Positions 45,803 through 53,841 of a stretch of DNA of 55,313 nucleotides are shown piece by piece. Position numbers and translations under genes: made by a program. Source of the stretch: a virus; IMG/VR virus record IMGVR_UViG_3300047564_001761, positions 1 through 55,313 of that record; one strand, given 5' to 3'. Under the pieces are notes generated by a model. The model searched no databases and was not told where the DNA came from. It saw nothing but the letters and a program-made list of their open reading frames with translations. Every line of letters begins with the position of its first letter. The stretch's first letter is position 1.

Positions 45803-46368
45803 ATATAAAAGTACAAGAACCAAGAATTATAAAAGATTTATTTTCTCAGCCAGATTATGAGAGGTTAAAGAATTACCTATACTCATATGAAAAAACAGAT
45901 TCTACCTACGATAAGTACTTTGGTAGATACTGTTTTCATGATCCATTAATAGATGAGTATGCAAAGAAGATAACTCCCTATGCCAGAAAAGTTTTTGGTA
46001 GTGACACACTAGTTCCGTCCTACTCTTTATTTGCACACTATGAAGGGTCAGAAGCAAACTTGTTCAAGCATGTAGACGATAATGCTTGCACATATACTTT
46101 AGATATGTGTGTGTATCAGAATGAGCCATGGGATTTATGGGTAGATGATAAACCTTATGAACTGTATCCTAATGAAGCTCTAGCATATTATGGAAATGAT
46201 CAGATGCACTGGAGAGAAAAGTTTCCAAATCCAAATTCTCAACATGTAGCAATGATATTTTTTCACTTTATTGAGCCAGACCACTGGTATATAACAAAGG
46301 GTCCTTCGTATTTAGAAGTTATTAGAGGAATAAAAACGGAAGATCAATGGAACAGCGAACAGCACTAG
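45799..46368 (+). CDS. second 2-oxoglutarate/Fe(II) oxygenase-like protein, 189 aa
   Basis: Start is the ATG in the ATGA overlap with the previous gene, not the earlier in-frame ATG at 45769. KHVDD supplies H-x-D; MHWREKF supplies the distal His and a nearby Arg; LFAHYEGSEANLFKH is the upstream strand. More divergent than the first enzyme, so substrate differs or is unknown. Confidence 0.7.
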   Translation: MNIKVQEPRIIKDLFSQPDYERLKNYLYSYEKTDSTYDKYFGRYCFHDPLIDEYAKKITPYARKVFGSDTLVPSYSLFAHYEGSEANLFKHVDDNACTYTLDMCVYQNEPWDLWVDDKPYELYPNEALAYYGNDQMHWREKFPNPNSQHVAMIFFHFIEPDHWYITKGPSYLEVIRGIKTEDQWNSEQH

Positions 46369-47315
46369 TATTAGGTGCAGGCGGTTTTATAGGAAGCCAT
46401 CTAGTAAAAAGACTCAAGGAAGATGGCTTTTGGGTCAGAGGCGTAGATTTAAAGCTTCCAGAATACTGGGACACATACGCAGATGATTTTGTAATAGGTG
46501 ATCTAAGAAACCCTATTGTTGTAAATAAAGTTATAGACATACGTTTTGATGAAGTCTACCAGCTTGCCGCAGATATGGGTGGCGCTGGATATATAAATAC
46601 TGGAGATAATGATGCAGAAGTAATGGGAAACTCAATTCTTATTAATGTTAATGTGTTAAAAAGATCTCATGACATAGGGATAAAAAGTGTTTTTTATTCT
46701 TCTACTGCATGTGTTTATCCAGAATATAATCAGATGGATCCAGATTCAATAAATTGCCGTGAAGATTCTGTTTATCCAGCTGCACCAGATACAGAGTATG
46801 GATGGGAAAAGCTTTTTAGCGAAAGGCTATATCTAGCATACAACAAAAACTATGGTATGAAAAACAAAATTGCAAGATACCACAACGTCTTTGGTCCGTA
46901 CGGAACATATGATGGTGGAAAAGAAAAAGCTCCAGCTGCTATATGCAGAAAAGTAGCAAAAGCTGATTCTAATATTGAAATATGGGGAAGCGGAAAGCAA
47001 CATAGGTCATTTTTATTTATCGATGAATGTATTAAGGCAACAGTTGACTTCTATAGGCAGGAAGGCTTTAATGAGCCTATAAACATAGGTTCTGAAAGAT
47101 CAGTATCTATAGATGAGCTTGTAGATATAGTTTCTTCTATAGCAGGAAAAAATTTAGTTAAAAAGTATATTGACGGTCCAATTGGAGTTCATGCAAGAAA
47201 GTCAGAGAATTCCCTAATCAGAAAAGTTTTAGGTTACGCACCAAAAGAAAATTTAGAGCATGGGTTGTCGGTTACCTATGCTTGGATATCAGAAAGGATC
47301 AGCAATGAAAAATAA
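46347..47315 (+). CDS. GDP-mannose 3,5-epimerase-like NAD-dependent epimerase
   Basis: 322 aa. Rossmann motif GAGGFIGSHL, then YQLAADMGGAGYI, catalytic SSTACVYPEY and YGWEK (Y-x3-K), ARYHNVFGPYGTYDGGKEKAPAA and WGSGKQHRSF, the specific hallmarks of GDP-mannose 3,5-epimerase. It converts GDP-mannose to GDP-L-galactose or GDP-L-gulose. Supplies a nucleotide sugar to the following O-fucosyltransferase-like enzyme. Overlaps both neighbours. Confidence 0.85.
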   Translation: MEQRTALVLGAGGFIGSHLVKRLKEDGFWVRGVDLKLPEYWDTYADDFVIGDLRNPIVVNKVIDIRFDEVYQLAADMGGAGYINTGDNDAEVMGNSILINVNVLKRSHDIGIKSVFYSSTACVYPEYNQMDPDSINCREDSVYPAAPDTEYGWEKLFSERLYLAYNKNYGMKNKIARYHNVFGPYGTYDGGKEKAPAAICRKVAKADSNIEIWGSGKQHRSFLFIDECIKATVDFYRQEGFNEPINIGSERSVSIDELVDIVSSIAGKNLVKKYIDGPIGVHARKSENSLIRKVLGYAPKENLEHGLSVTYAWISERISNEK

Positions 47316-48339
47316 AATATTTTTTCAAATGTGGAATCCAACTGGAATGATTAACCAAGTAATGAGCCTGGAGATAGCCGCAGGAATCTCTCATGAAACA
47401 AAGAGTAATGTTATAGTTCATTATGTTTCTACAGAGGGAGAACACTTTAAAAAAGTTCCGATATATACGCCAAGCATATACCATAATCAAAATAGAATAA
47501 ACTTTACTGACAAAACAAGGTTCCCACACTTAAAAGATATATTAGAGTGGGATGCAGATCTAACTCTAATAGATGAGTTAATATCTTCTTTTCCTCAGCA
47601 AGACGTAGAAATTACTGGAACATGTAATGACTACTACTATGCTAATCCAAATAATTCAATAACAGAGGACGAGCTCATGTTTGCTGAAGGAAGACAAAGA
47701 TTAGTTATAGATAGAAACGTGCATCTTAAACAAACCCTAGGCTGGTACTCAAGATTTTTCTATAAAAGAAGCAGCGACCTAGACAGATCCCTTGCGTCGG
47801 TAAAATTTAAAGACCAGTACGTACAATTTGCAAATATGGTTTCAAAATCTCTAGGAGATTTTCAAGGAGCTCACATTAGGCTTTCAGATCATGCAACCAG
47901 AATGTTTAGTACATCTCAAGAGATGTTTGAGGCTGGACTTGAAAAGATGGAAAGAAATAATCTTCCTATAGTTATATCTACCTGTGAACCAATGAATAAG
48001 ATGATTATAGACAATAAGCATAGGTTTATTCTTTTAGACGATTACATAGTTCAAAATTTTGAAAAAGAGTTTAAACAACTAGACTTCCAAGACGAGGTTG
48101 TATTTGGCCTTATATGTAATCTAGTTATGCATGATGCAAAATATTTTATAGGAACTTCTGGAAGCACATATACTGCGTATATTCATAGAAAAAGAAATCA
48201 ATCTGGAATAGAAACATGGGATCTTTTTGATAATCCAGACCATTCTAGTGCTGGACCATACAGCTTTAATACGCCAAAGCTTGAAGGATATCAAAAGAAT
48301 TTTTGGAGAGAGTGGGAGGAGTCAAAATTAGTTTTTTAA
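47305..48339 (+). CDS. O-fucosyltransferase-like glycosyltransferase, 344 aa
   Basis: Start at 47305 overlapping the epimerase end. GAHIRLSDH corresponds to the O-fucosyltransferase donor-binding H-x-R-x-x-D motif, and FIGTSGSTYTAYIHRKR to the C-terminal S/T-rich motif. The fold would use GDP-linked L-sugars, which fits the adjacent GDP-mannose 3,5-epimerase. Acceptor unknown: virion protein or cell-surface glycan. Confidence 0.7.
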   Translation: MKNKIFFQMWNPTGMINQVMSLEIAAGISHETKSNVIVHYVSTEGEHFKKVPIYTPSIYHNQNRINFTDKTRFPHLKDILEWDADLTLIDELISSFPQQDVEITGTCNDYYYANPNNSITEDELMFAEGRQRLVIDRNVHLKQTLGWYSRFFYKRSSDLDRSLASVKFKDQYVQFANMVSKSLGDFQGAHIRLSDHATRMFSTSQEMFEAGLEKMERNNLPIVISTCEPMNKMIIDNKHRFILLDDYIVQNFEKEFKQLDFQDEVVFGLICNLVMHDAKYFIGTSGSTYTAYIHRKRNQSGIETWDLFDNPDHSSAGPYSFNTPKLEGYQKNFWREWEESKLVF

Positions 48340-48410
48340 GAAGATTCCTGTATAAATATAAAATGTGGAAAAAATATAGGAAGATTAAAAAAAGTAATTT
48401 AACCTACTGA
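48312..48410 (+). CDS. 27- to 32-aa basic peptide before the SGNH gene
   Basis: Frame from GTG 48312 or, after GGGAGGAG, a possible rare ATT start at 48327; ends at 48410 in a TGATG overlap. Its FLYKYKMWKKYRKIKKSNL resembles the 28-aa peptide at 50287. Both precede cassette enzymes. Uncertain. Confidence 0.35.
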   Translation: MGGVKISFLRRFLYKYKMWKKYRKIKKSNLTY

Positions 48411-49357
48411 TGTTATTTGATACTTATTACAGCAAAGTAATTCCAAATTTTAATAGGGAACTAGAAAACCCAAATAAGAATTACTCAGAGGTCTTAGACA
48501 TTATAGCTCCACACTCTGAGGTGCCACGCTCAGAGTACAACTATGTTATGAATTCAGATGGTCTAAGGTCTATAAAGTTTGATCCTATGCCAGAGGTGAT
48601 AGCGCTTGGATGCTCAATAACTTTAGGTCAGGGCCTTCCTGTAGACTTAAGGTGGTCAGACTTGCTATCAAAAAGAATAGATAAGCCAATAGGTAATATA
48701 TCTTATAGCGGAGCAGCAATAAACAAAGACATTTCTAGCTTTTTTGGTTTAGTAAATCAATATGGCAAATACCCAAAGATACTGCTCTGCAACTTTGCAA
48801 ATTTTGAGCGTTTCTATTTTATTGATGAGGGAGGTCAATATTTAAGAGATTGGTATATAAACTATAGTCCAAAAGTTACAAAAGCAAAAGTTCCATGGAA
48901 CTATCAAGAAATACTTCCATATGAATGGGTATACTATCAAAATCTAGATCACATAAAAATGCTAGAAGTATTTTGCGATTCAGTAGGAATAAAGCTATTG
49001 TGGACTTGTTGGTCAAACGCCCTGACAGTAGAAATGGAAAGTTTTTTAACTTGTAACTTTAAACACTATGTTCCAAATATGGTTAGAAAAGTTTTCCCAG
49101 AAAACTTTGAGTTCAACGTTGTGGCCAATACCGTAGATGACTTAGAGAAAAGCTACAAGATGAAAAATTGGGATATTGTTAGATGTCACAAAGAATATAA
49201 AGATATGTACCCAGAAATATTTGAATATGCATATGACAAGAATAAGATAGCGGGACCATGGGGAAGTGGATCCCATTGGCCACACCCAGGCCTACACAAG
49301 CAGTTACACTTTGCAGACTTTTTTTATGAAGAGCTAAAAGACAGAAGTTGGATATAA
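48410..49357 (+). CDS. SGNH/GDSL-like hydrolase, 315 aa (copy 1)
   Basis: GCSITLGQGL is a modified GDSx motif with the nucleophile Ser; GNISYSGAAIN gives the second block; the C-terminal HWPHPGLHKQLHFADFF holds the catalytic D/H. SGNH enzymes remove or add acyl groups on sugars. Paralogue of the next gene. Acts on the glycan built by this cassette by inference. Confidence 0.75.
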   Translation: MLFDTYYSKVIPNFNRELENPNKNYSEVLDIIAPHSEVPRSEYNYVMNSDGLRSIKFDPMPEVIALGCSITLGQGLPVDLRWSDLLSKRIDKPIGNISYSGAAINKDISSFFGLVNQYGKYPKILLCNFANFERFYFIDEGGQYLRDWYINYSPKVTKAKVPWNYQEILPYEWVYYQNLDHIKMLEVFCDSVGIKLLWTCWSNALTVEMESFLTCNFKHYVPNMVRKVFPENFEFNVVANTVDDLEKSYKMKNWDIVRCHKEYKDMYPEIFEYAYDKNKIAGPWGSGSHWPHPGLHKQLHFADFFYEELKDRSWI

Positions 49358-49358
49358 T
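49353..49358 (+). promoter_or_regulatory. TATAAT placed for a leaderless message
   Basis: TATAAT at 49353-49358 predicts a start exactly at 49365, the ATG of the second SGNH gene. It overlaps the end of the first SGNH gene. No clear -35 is seen. Confidence 0.45.
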
Positions 49359-49364
49359 ATTGGT

Positions 49365-50294
49365 ATGAAGTTTTTATATAGTTACGAGACCTGGGGTAAG
49401 ATACTAAGATATGTTGATCCTAACAGACTAGATAACTTTACTTTCGATTATGAGTCTTACCATTTTTATTCAGACGGCAGGCTTAAGAAAACTGAAGATG
49501 GCTACCACATTGGTCCAAATGGATATTATGACCCCTCAATAAAAAAAGAGGATAGGGTAAGCTATAGATTTAACAATTTATTTTTTAGATCTAGGCACTT
49601 TGAAAAACTAAACGAAAAAGAAGTAAATATACTATACTCTGGTTGCTCATGGACATATGGAAGCGGCATGTATGAAGACTTTATGTGGACAAAGTTTTTG
49701 ACAGAGAAGATAAAGGGTAATGGAAAAGTGGTAAAAGATTTCAACGTTGCACTTCCTGGAAGCTCAGTTTTTTTAGCTATAAAAAATGTAATGTCGTTTA
49801 TTAGACAGTATGGAAAACCTACCTATATTTTTATTAATATGCCACCAATAGCTAGAGACATGAAGTATGATAAGAAAAACAATTTCTTCTATTCGGTAGT
49901 TATGGGTAGCGGGTACTTTGAGAGCAATCATCCAAAAATATACCTAGAGTATATAAAGTCACATAATCATGAAGATAGTATATTAAAAGCAGTAGACCAA
50001 ATAAAGATGCTAGAAGATTACTGTAGTGAAGCTGGGATTAAATTAATATGGACATTCTGGCATCAACATGACTCTGGGGTTTATGAAAGCATAAAGTTTG
50101 ATAATATTTTTTTACCAGACTTCAATTTTAGACCCTACGTTTTAGATGAGGATAATAATAAAGAATACTATGATAATTCAAATGGACTACCGCTTTGGGA
50201 GTTAGCGCAGGATAGATGTCACCCAGGCTCAGCATGGAATATAAAGTGTGCAGATGATTTTTATAGCGAGATCGTTAGGAGAGGTTATGAATAA
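49365..50294 (+). CDS. SGNH/GDSL-like hydrolase, 309 aa (copy 2)
   Basis: ILYSGCSWTYGSGM is the nucleophile motif, ALPGSSVFLAIKN the second block, IFINMPPIARD the third, and RCHPGSAWNIKCADDFY the catalytic D/H block. Same family as the preceding gene but well diverged, so probably a different acyl position. Confidence 0.75.
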   Translation: MKFLYSYETWGKILRYVDPNRLDNFTFDYESYHFYSDGRLKKTEDGYHIGPNGYYDPSIKKEDRVSYRFNNLFFRSRHFEKLNEKEVNILYSGCSWTYGSGMYEDFMWTKFLTEKIKGNGKVVKDFNVALPGSSVFLAIKNVMSFIRQYGKPTYIFINMPPIARDMKYDKKNNFFYSVVMGSGYFESNHPKIYLEYIKSHNHEDSILKAVDQIKMLEDYCSEAGIKLIWTFWHQHDSGVYESIKFDNIFLPDFNFRPYVLDEDNNKEYYDNSNGLPLWELAQDRCHPGSAWNIKCADDFYSEIVRRGYE

Positions 50295-50373
50295 GATAAA
50301 GTCTATTTTTTATAAAATAAGATATTATAAAATATACAGAGAATTAAAAAAGAAGAGCGATTACACATACTGA
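50287..50373 (+). CDS. 28-aa basic Tyr/Lys-rich peptide
   Basis: MNKIKSIFYKIRYYKIYREL, then KKKSDYTY. Starts inside the SGNH gene end and its stop overlaps the next ATG, so translation coupling is exact. Similar to the peptide at 48312. Could be an interaction tag or coupling leader. Confidence 0.5.
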   Translation: MNKIKSIFYKIRYYKIYRELKKKSDYTY

Positions 50374-51800
50374 TGATAGTACTTGGTATAAATGAAACAT
50401 CTCATGATGCAGCAGCATGTCTTATAAAAGATGGAGACATACTTTTTGCTGGCCATGCAGAAAGGTACAGCAAGGTAAAGAATGACTGGTATGTAAATGA
50501 TGATCTTATAAATGACTTAATGTCGTATGGAAAACCAGACGCTATTGCATATTATGAAAAACCATTTTTTAAAAAGTTAAGGCTTAGTCTAAGAGGCGGA
50601 CTTGGAGACTGGAAGCCAAAGTTTGATATATCAGATATTCCAAGACGTAACTTTAATCATCATTACTCTCACGCATGTGCTGGATACTTTACAAGCAAAT
50701 TTAATGATGCCGTAATAGTTGTTTTAGATGCTATAGGAGAATGGAATACTTCAACTATATGGGTAGGCAAAGGTACAGAGATTACTCAGAAGTATAAGAA
50801 AAACTACCCAGTCAGCTTTGGCCTGTTTTACTCAGCTTTCACAAAGTTAATAGGTCTTATGCCAAACCAAGAAGAATACATAATGATGGGCATGGCTGGT
50901 TATGGTGACCCAAATAAATATCTATATAAAGTTTCTCAATACTTTCCAGATATAAACACTCAAAAATATAATTTTCATAAAGGTATATTTGATTGGGATG
51001 AACCAATTACTGAGAAAAATAAATTTGATATTGCAGCATCAGTTCAAAAAGTTTATGAATTAAGACTTAACGAATTTATGCACTTTGCCTATAAAATTAC
51101 TGGTAAAGAAAATCTAGTATTTATGGGTGGGTGTGCTCTTAATTCTTCTGCCAACACGATGTTATGGAACATATTTAAAAACGTATGGATAATGCCGAAC
51201 CCAGGAGATGCTGGTAGCTCTTTGGGAGCAGCAGCAGCTTTTTATGGCAAGCATTTAAATTGGAATGGTCCATATTTAGGACACGATTTAGGCGGAGAGT
51301 ATCCAGTAGAAAAGATTGTAGAAAAAATATTAAATGACAAAATAGCTGCAGTCGCAACTGGTAAGGCGGAGTTTGGCCCAAGAGCGCTAGGAAACAGAAG
51401 CATACTCGCTGACCCAAGAGATCCAGATATAAAAGATAAGGTTAATCTTATAAAGCAGAGAGAGTTGTTCAGACCATTTGCTCCAGTAGTTTTAGAAGAA
51501 CATGCCTCATCATGGTTTGATATGGACTTTAAATCTCCATACATGCAATATACCGTCAAATGCTTAAGGCCAGATATTATCCCATCAGTAGTTCATGTGG
51601 ACGGAACTTCTAGGGTACAAACAGTCAGTAAGTCTGAAAATCCAGGACTATGGGAAGTGGTGAATAAATTTTATGAAAAGACTGGAGTTCCAGTGCTCTT
51701 AAATACTAGCCTTAATATAAAGGGACAGCCGTTGCTTAATGACCTCAATGATGCTCAAGAATGGTCAAATCTTTATGGTACTGGTATAATTGGTGTATGA
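50373..51800 (+). CDS. NodU/CmcH-type carbamoyltransferase, 475 aa
   Basis: N-terminal GINETSHDAAACLIKDGDIL is the family's ATPase-like start; HHYSHACAGYFTS and VVVLDAIGEW follow; the C-terminal EFGPRALGNRSILADPRD and RPFAPVVLEE are the YrdC-like carbamoyl-AMP domain hallmarks. It transfers a carbamoyl group, from carbamoyl phosphate and ATP, onto sugar hydroxyls. In this cassette the acceptor would be the transferred sugar. Somewhat shorter than bacterial enzymes (about 570 aa). Confidence 0.85.
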   Translation: MIVLGINETSHDAAACLIKDGDILFAGHAERYSKVKNDWYVNDDLINDLMSYGKPDAIAYYEKPFFKKLRLSLRGGLGDWKPKFDISDIPRRNFNHHYSHACAGYFTSKFNDAVIVVLDAIGEWNTSTIWVGKGTEITQKYKKNYPVSFGLFYSAFTKLIGLMPNQEEYIMMGMAGYGDPNKYLYKVSQYFPDINTQKYNFHKGIFDWDEPITEKNKFDIAASVQKVYELRLNEFMHFAYKITGKENLVFMGGCALNSSANTMLWNIFKNVWIMPNPGDAGSSLGAAAAFYGKHLNWNGPYLGHDLGGEYPVEKIVEKILNDKIAAVATGKAEFGPRALGNRSILADPRDPDIKDKVNLIKQRELFRPFAPVVLEEHASSWFDMDFKSPYMQYTVKCLRPDIIPSVVHVDGTSRVQTVSKSENPGLWEVVNKFYEKTGVPVLLNTSLNIKGQPLLNDLNDAQEWSNLYGTGIIGV

Positions 51801-53449
51801 AGATATTAGATGCTGTTTTTAATCAGCAAGACCAGTCATTCTCAAATCCATGCGGATTCGCTGCACGAGCTATGAAGGAAGGTCTTGGAACCTTAAAGTA
51901 CACAACCCCACTATCATCTACCTCATATAGCTCTATAAGGGTTACCCCGCAGGCATCAGTGTCACTACATGATTTAAATATAGGTAAATATAGCTATGAA
52001 AAAGAAGACTTTTTCTTTTCTTTCCAGGCCTATTTTGGAAACACTTTTTCTACCCAACAAAATTTTCTTTATGACGTAAGTCAAAATATAGGTTTTTCTG
52101 TAAAAGACGGAAATGTAATTTTTACTATTACAGATAGTCTAGATGTTTCGCACAAGATATATTACAAGCTTCCTTCTATATCTGAGTCTTATTCGATAAT
52201 AGGAGCCTACTCAAACAATCAATCCTCTTTATATATAAATGGTGAGTTAAAGGCTTCAAAATATCTAGGAGATTTGTTTAAGTTTAAGTCTCAGATTGAT
52301 CTTCAGCTAGACTCAGAAGTAAGCTCAGATTTTATAATATTGGACAAAATAGAGGTTTATAAATCAAAGGTTAATTCTGTATATCTAAGAGATATAGCAG
52401 AGTACAAGGTTTTGGCTAATAATATAAATAGAAACATTGTCATGGATAACCCAGTTTATTTTGAGGCGGCTAGAGACTCAAAGCCAATATCTCATGCCAT
52501 GATCTATGGAGTAAATAAAGATGTTTCCACAGCAGAGCTATCTAATGTTTATATAACAGACTCTAGAGAAGTAAAGTTGATTGAAGGTCAGGCTTCTGGG
52601 TATTTAAAAGATTACTACTTCTTCCCTCCAGTTGCTGACTCAGACCATAATCAAATTGAGTGGTTATTTAACAACTCTGGCATAGCCTTTGAGTACAGCT
52701 TTGACGATATTACATATTATCCAGCAACAAATAATTCTAATATACCTGGATTTTCGGGTGGCTATTTTTATTATAAGGTCACGCTAACATCTTCAGATAC
52801 ATCAATTAATGATCCAGTATTTTCTGGGATATCTTTTATTTGCTATGAATCTAAAACAATAGGCTCAGATAATTCAATAGGACAAATAACAACAGACTAT
52901 AATTTTTTGGTTGGGAAAAGAAACTCATCCGTACTCTACTATGCCTCTAATAAAGGCATAGTGCCGCTTTCTGGAGGCTTTAGATATAACTCTGGAGATG
53001 TAAGGTCAGTAGAGTTTATGTACCGTCCTACGGGCCTAGGACAGACTTCTTTGGTTGACTGCGGAGATTCTAGAGTTTCTTGGAGTGCGGCTGGAAATGT
53101 AACAAAAAGTAATATTTCCTCATTCTACGTAAATGGTACAAATCAGACATCTACTTCTATATCAGACATATTCGACATAGGTATCTGGTATCACGTACTA
53201 ATAACATTTTCTTCAAACAAGCAAGCAGATCTATTCTTTAATCAGACACAGACTGGGACCATGCTTGGAAGCAACAGTAACTATTCTAATATTGCTATTT
53301 ATGACTATGATGCTTCAGGATTAGCATCTAAGCATTTTAATAACATAATTAATAACACATATATTGCATCTTCTTCAGATTCCATAACCATAGGTTCAGA
53401 TTCCTATAACGGCTTTAATGTTGACGTATTAGTGCACTCAACACAATAA
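51797..53449 (+). CDS. LamG-like structural protein, 550 aa
   Basis: Start at 51797 in an ATGA overlap with the carbamoyltransferase. Two jelly-roll regions: an N-terminal LamG-like one (about 45-190) and a C-terminal one (VRSVEFMYRPTGLGQTSLVD ... IGIWYHVLITFSSNKQADLF). Probably a virion tail or adhesion protein; its link to the cassette end suggests it is a modification target or glycan binder. Confidence 0.7.
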   Translation: MKILDAVFNQQDQSFSNPCGFAARAMKEGLGTLKYTTPLSSTSYSSIRVTPQASVSLHDLNIGKYSYEKEDFFFSFQAYFGNTFSTQQNFLYDVSQNIGFSVKDGNVIFTITDSLDVSHKIYYKLPSISESYSIIGAYSNNQSSLYINGELKASKYLGDLFKFKSQIDLQLDSEVSSDFIILDKIEVYKSKVNSVYLRDIAEYKVLANNINRNIVMDNPVYFEAARDSKPISHAMIYGVNKDVSTAELSNVYITDSREVKLIEGQASGYLKDYYFFPPVADSDHNQIEWLFNNSGIAFEYSFDDITYYPATNNSNIPGFSGGYFYYKVTLTSSDTSINDPVFSGISFICYESKTIGSDNSIGQITTDYNFLVGKRNSSVLYYASNKGIVPLSGGFRYNSGDVRSVEFMYRPTGLGQTSLVDCGDSRVSWSAAGNVTKSNISSFYVNGTNQTSTSISDIFDIGIWYHVLITFSSNKQADLFFNQTQTGTMLGSNSNYSNIAIYDYDASGLASKHFNNIINNTYIASSSDSITIGSDSYNGFNVDVLVHSTQ

Positions 53450-53473
53450 TTTGTCCACGCTGGCGGACAAATT
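53448..53473. terminator. hairpin after the LamG-like gene
   Basis: Perfect nine-base-pair AATTTGTCC/GGACAAATT stem with an eight-base loop, starting at the stop codon. No T-run, so it may be a weak terminator or RNA-stability element. Confidence 0.5.
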
Positions 53474-53493
53474 CCGCCTGATACTACAGAAAA

Positions 53494-53502
53494 TGGTAAA
53501 AT
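53494..53502 (+). promoter_or_regulatory. extended -10 promoter, leaderless
   Basis: TGGTAAAAT with the -10 at 53497-53502 predicts a start at 53509, the ATG of the next gene. No good -35 is evident. Confidence 0.5.
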
Positions 53503-53508
53503 GTAACT

Positions 53509-53841
53509 ATGAACAATAAAAGAGTTAAAGAAGTCCAAGAGACTAAATACGGCGTCTATGTCTGGGAAATGCCAGATGGCAAGTGGGTTGGAGATGACGA
53601 AGGTCACTACATGCTTGTGCCAGCAACTCAGGGTGATAAGGACAGCATAAAGGCTATAACCGATGCTGCTAAGTCATATGGGATAGAGGAAGGCGGACCA
53701 GTATTTTTAGCTGGAAGAAGAAAGGTTACTGATGAGGAGTATTCTCTTCAGGAAACAAGATTAAAGTTAGGACTTACACCAGACCCATATGATATTGGAG
53801 AAGGTTTAGATTTGCAAAGGAAGTTAATCCATGGCCGCTGA
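53509..53841 (+). CDS. conserved small protein upstream of portal, 110 aa
   Basis: Begins MNNKRVKEVQETKYGVYVWE and contains MPDGKWVGDDEGHYMLVPAT, a small protein that commonly precedes the portal gene in aquatic actino- and cyanophages. Function unknown. Overlaps the portal start by about 10 bases. Confidence 0.7.
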   Translation: MNNKRVKEVQETKYGVYVWEMPDGKWVGDDEGHYMLVPATQGDKDSIKAITDAAKSYGIEEGGPVFLAGRRKVTDEEYSLQETRLKLGLTPDPYDIGEGLDLQRKLIHGR

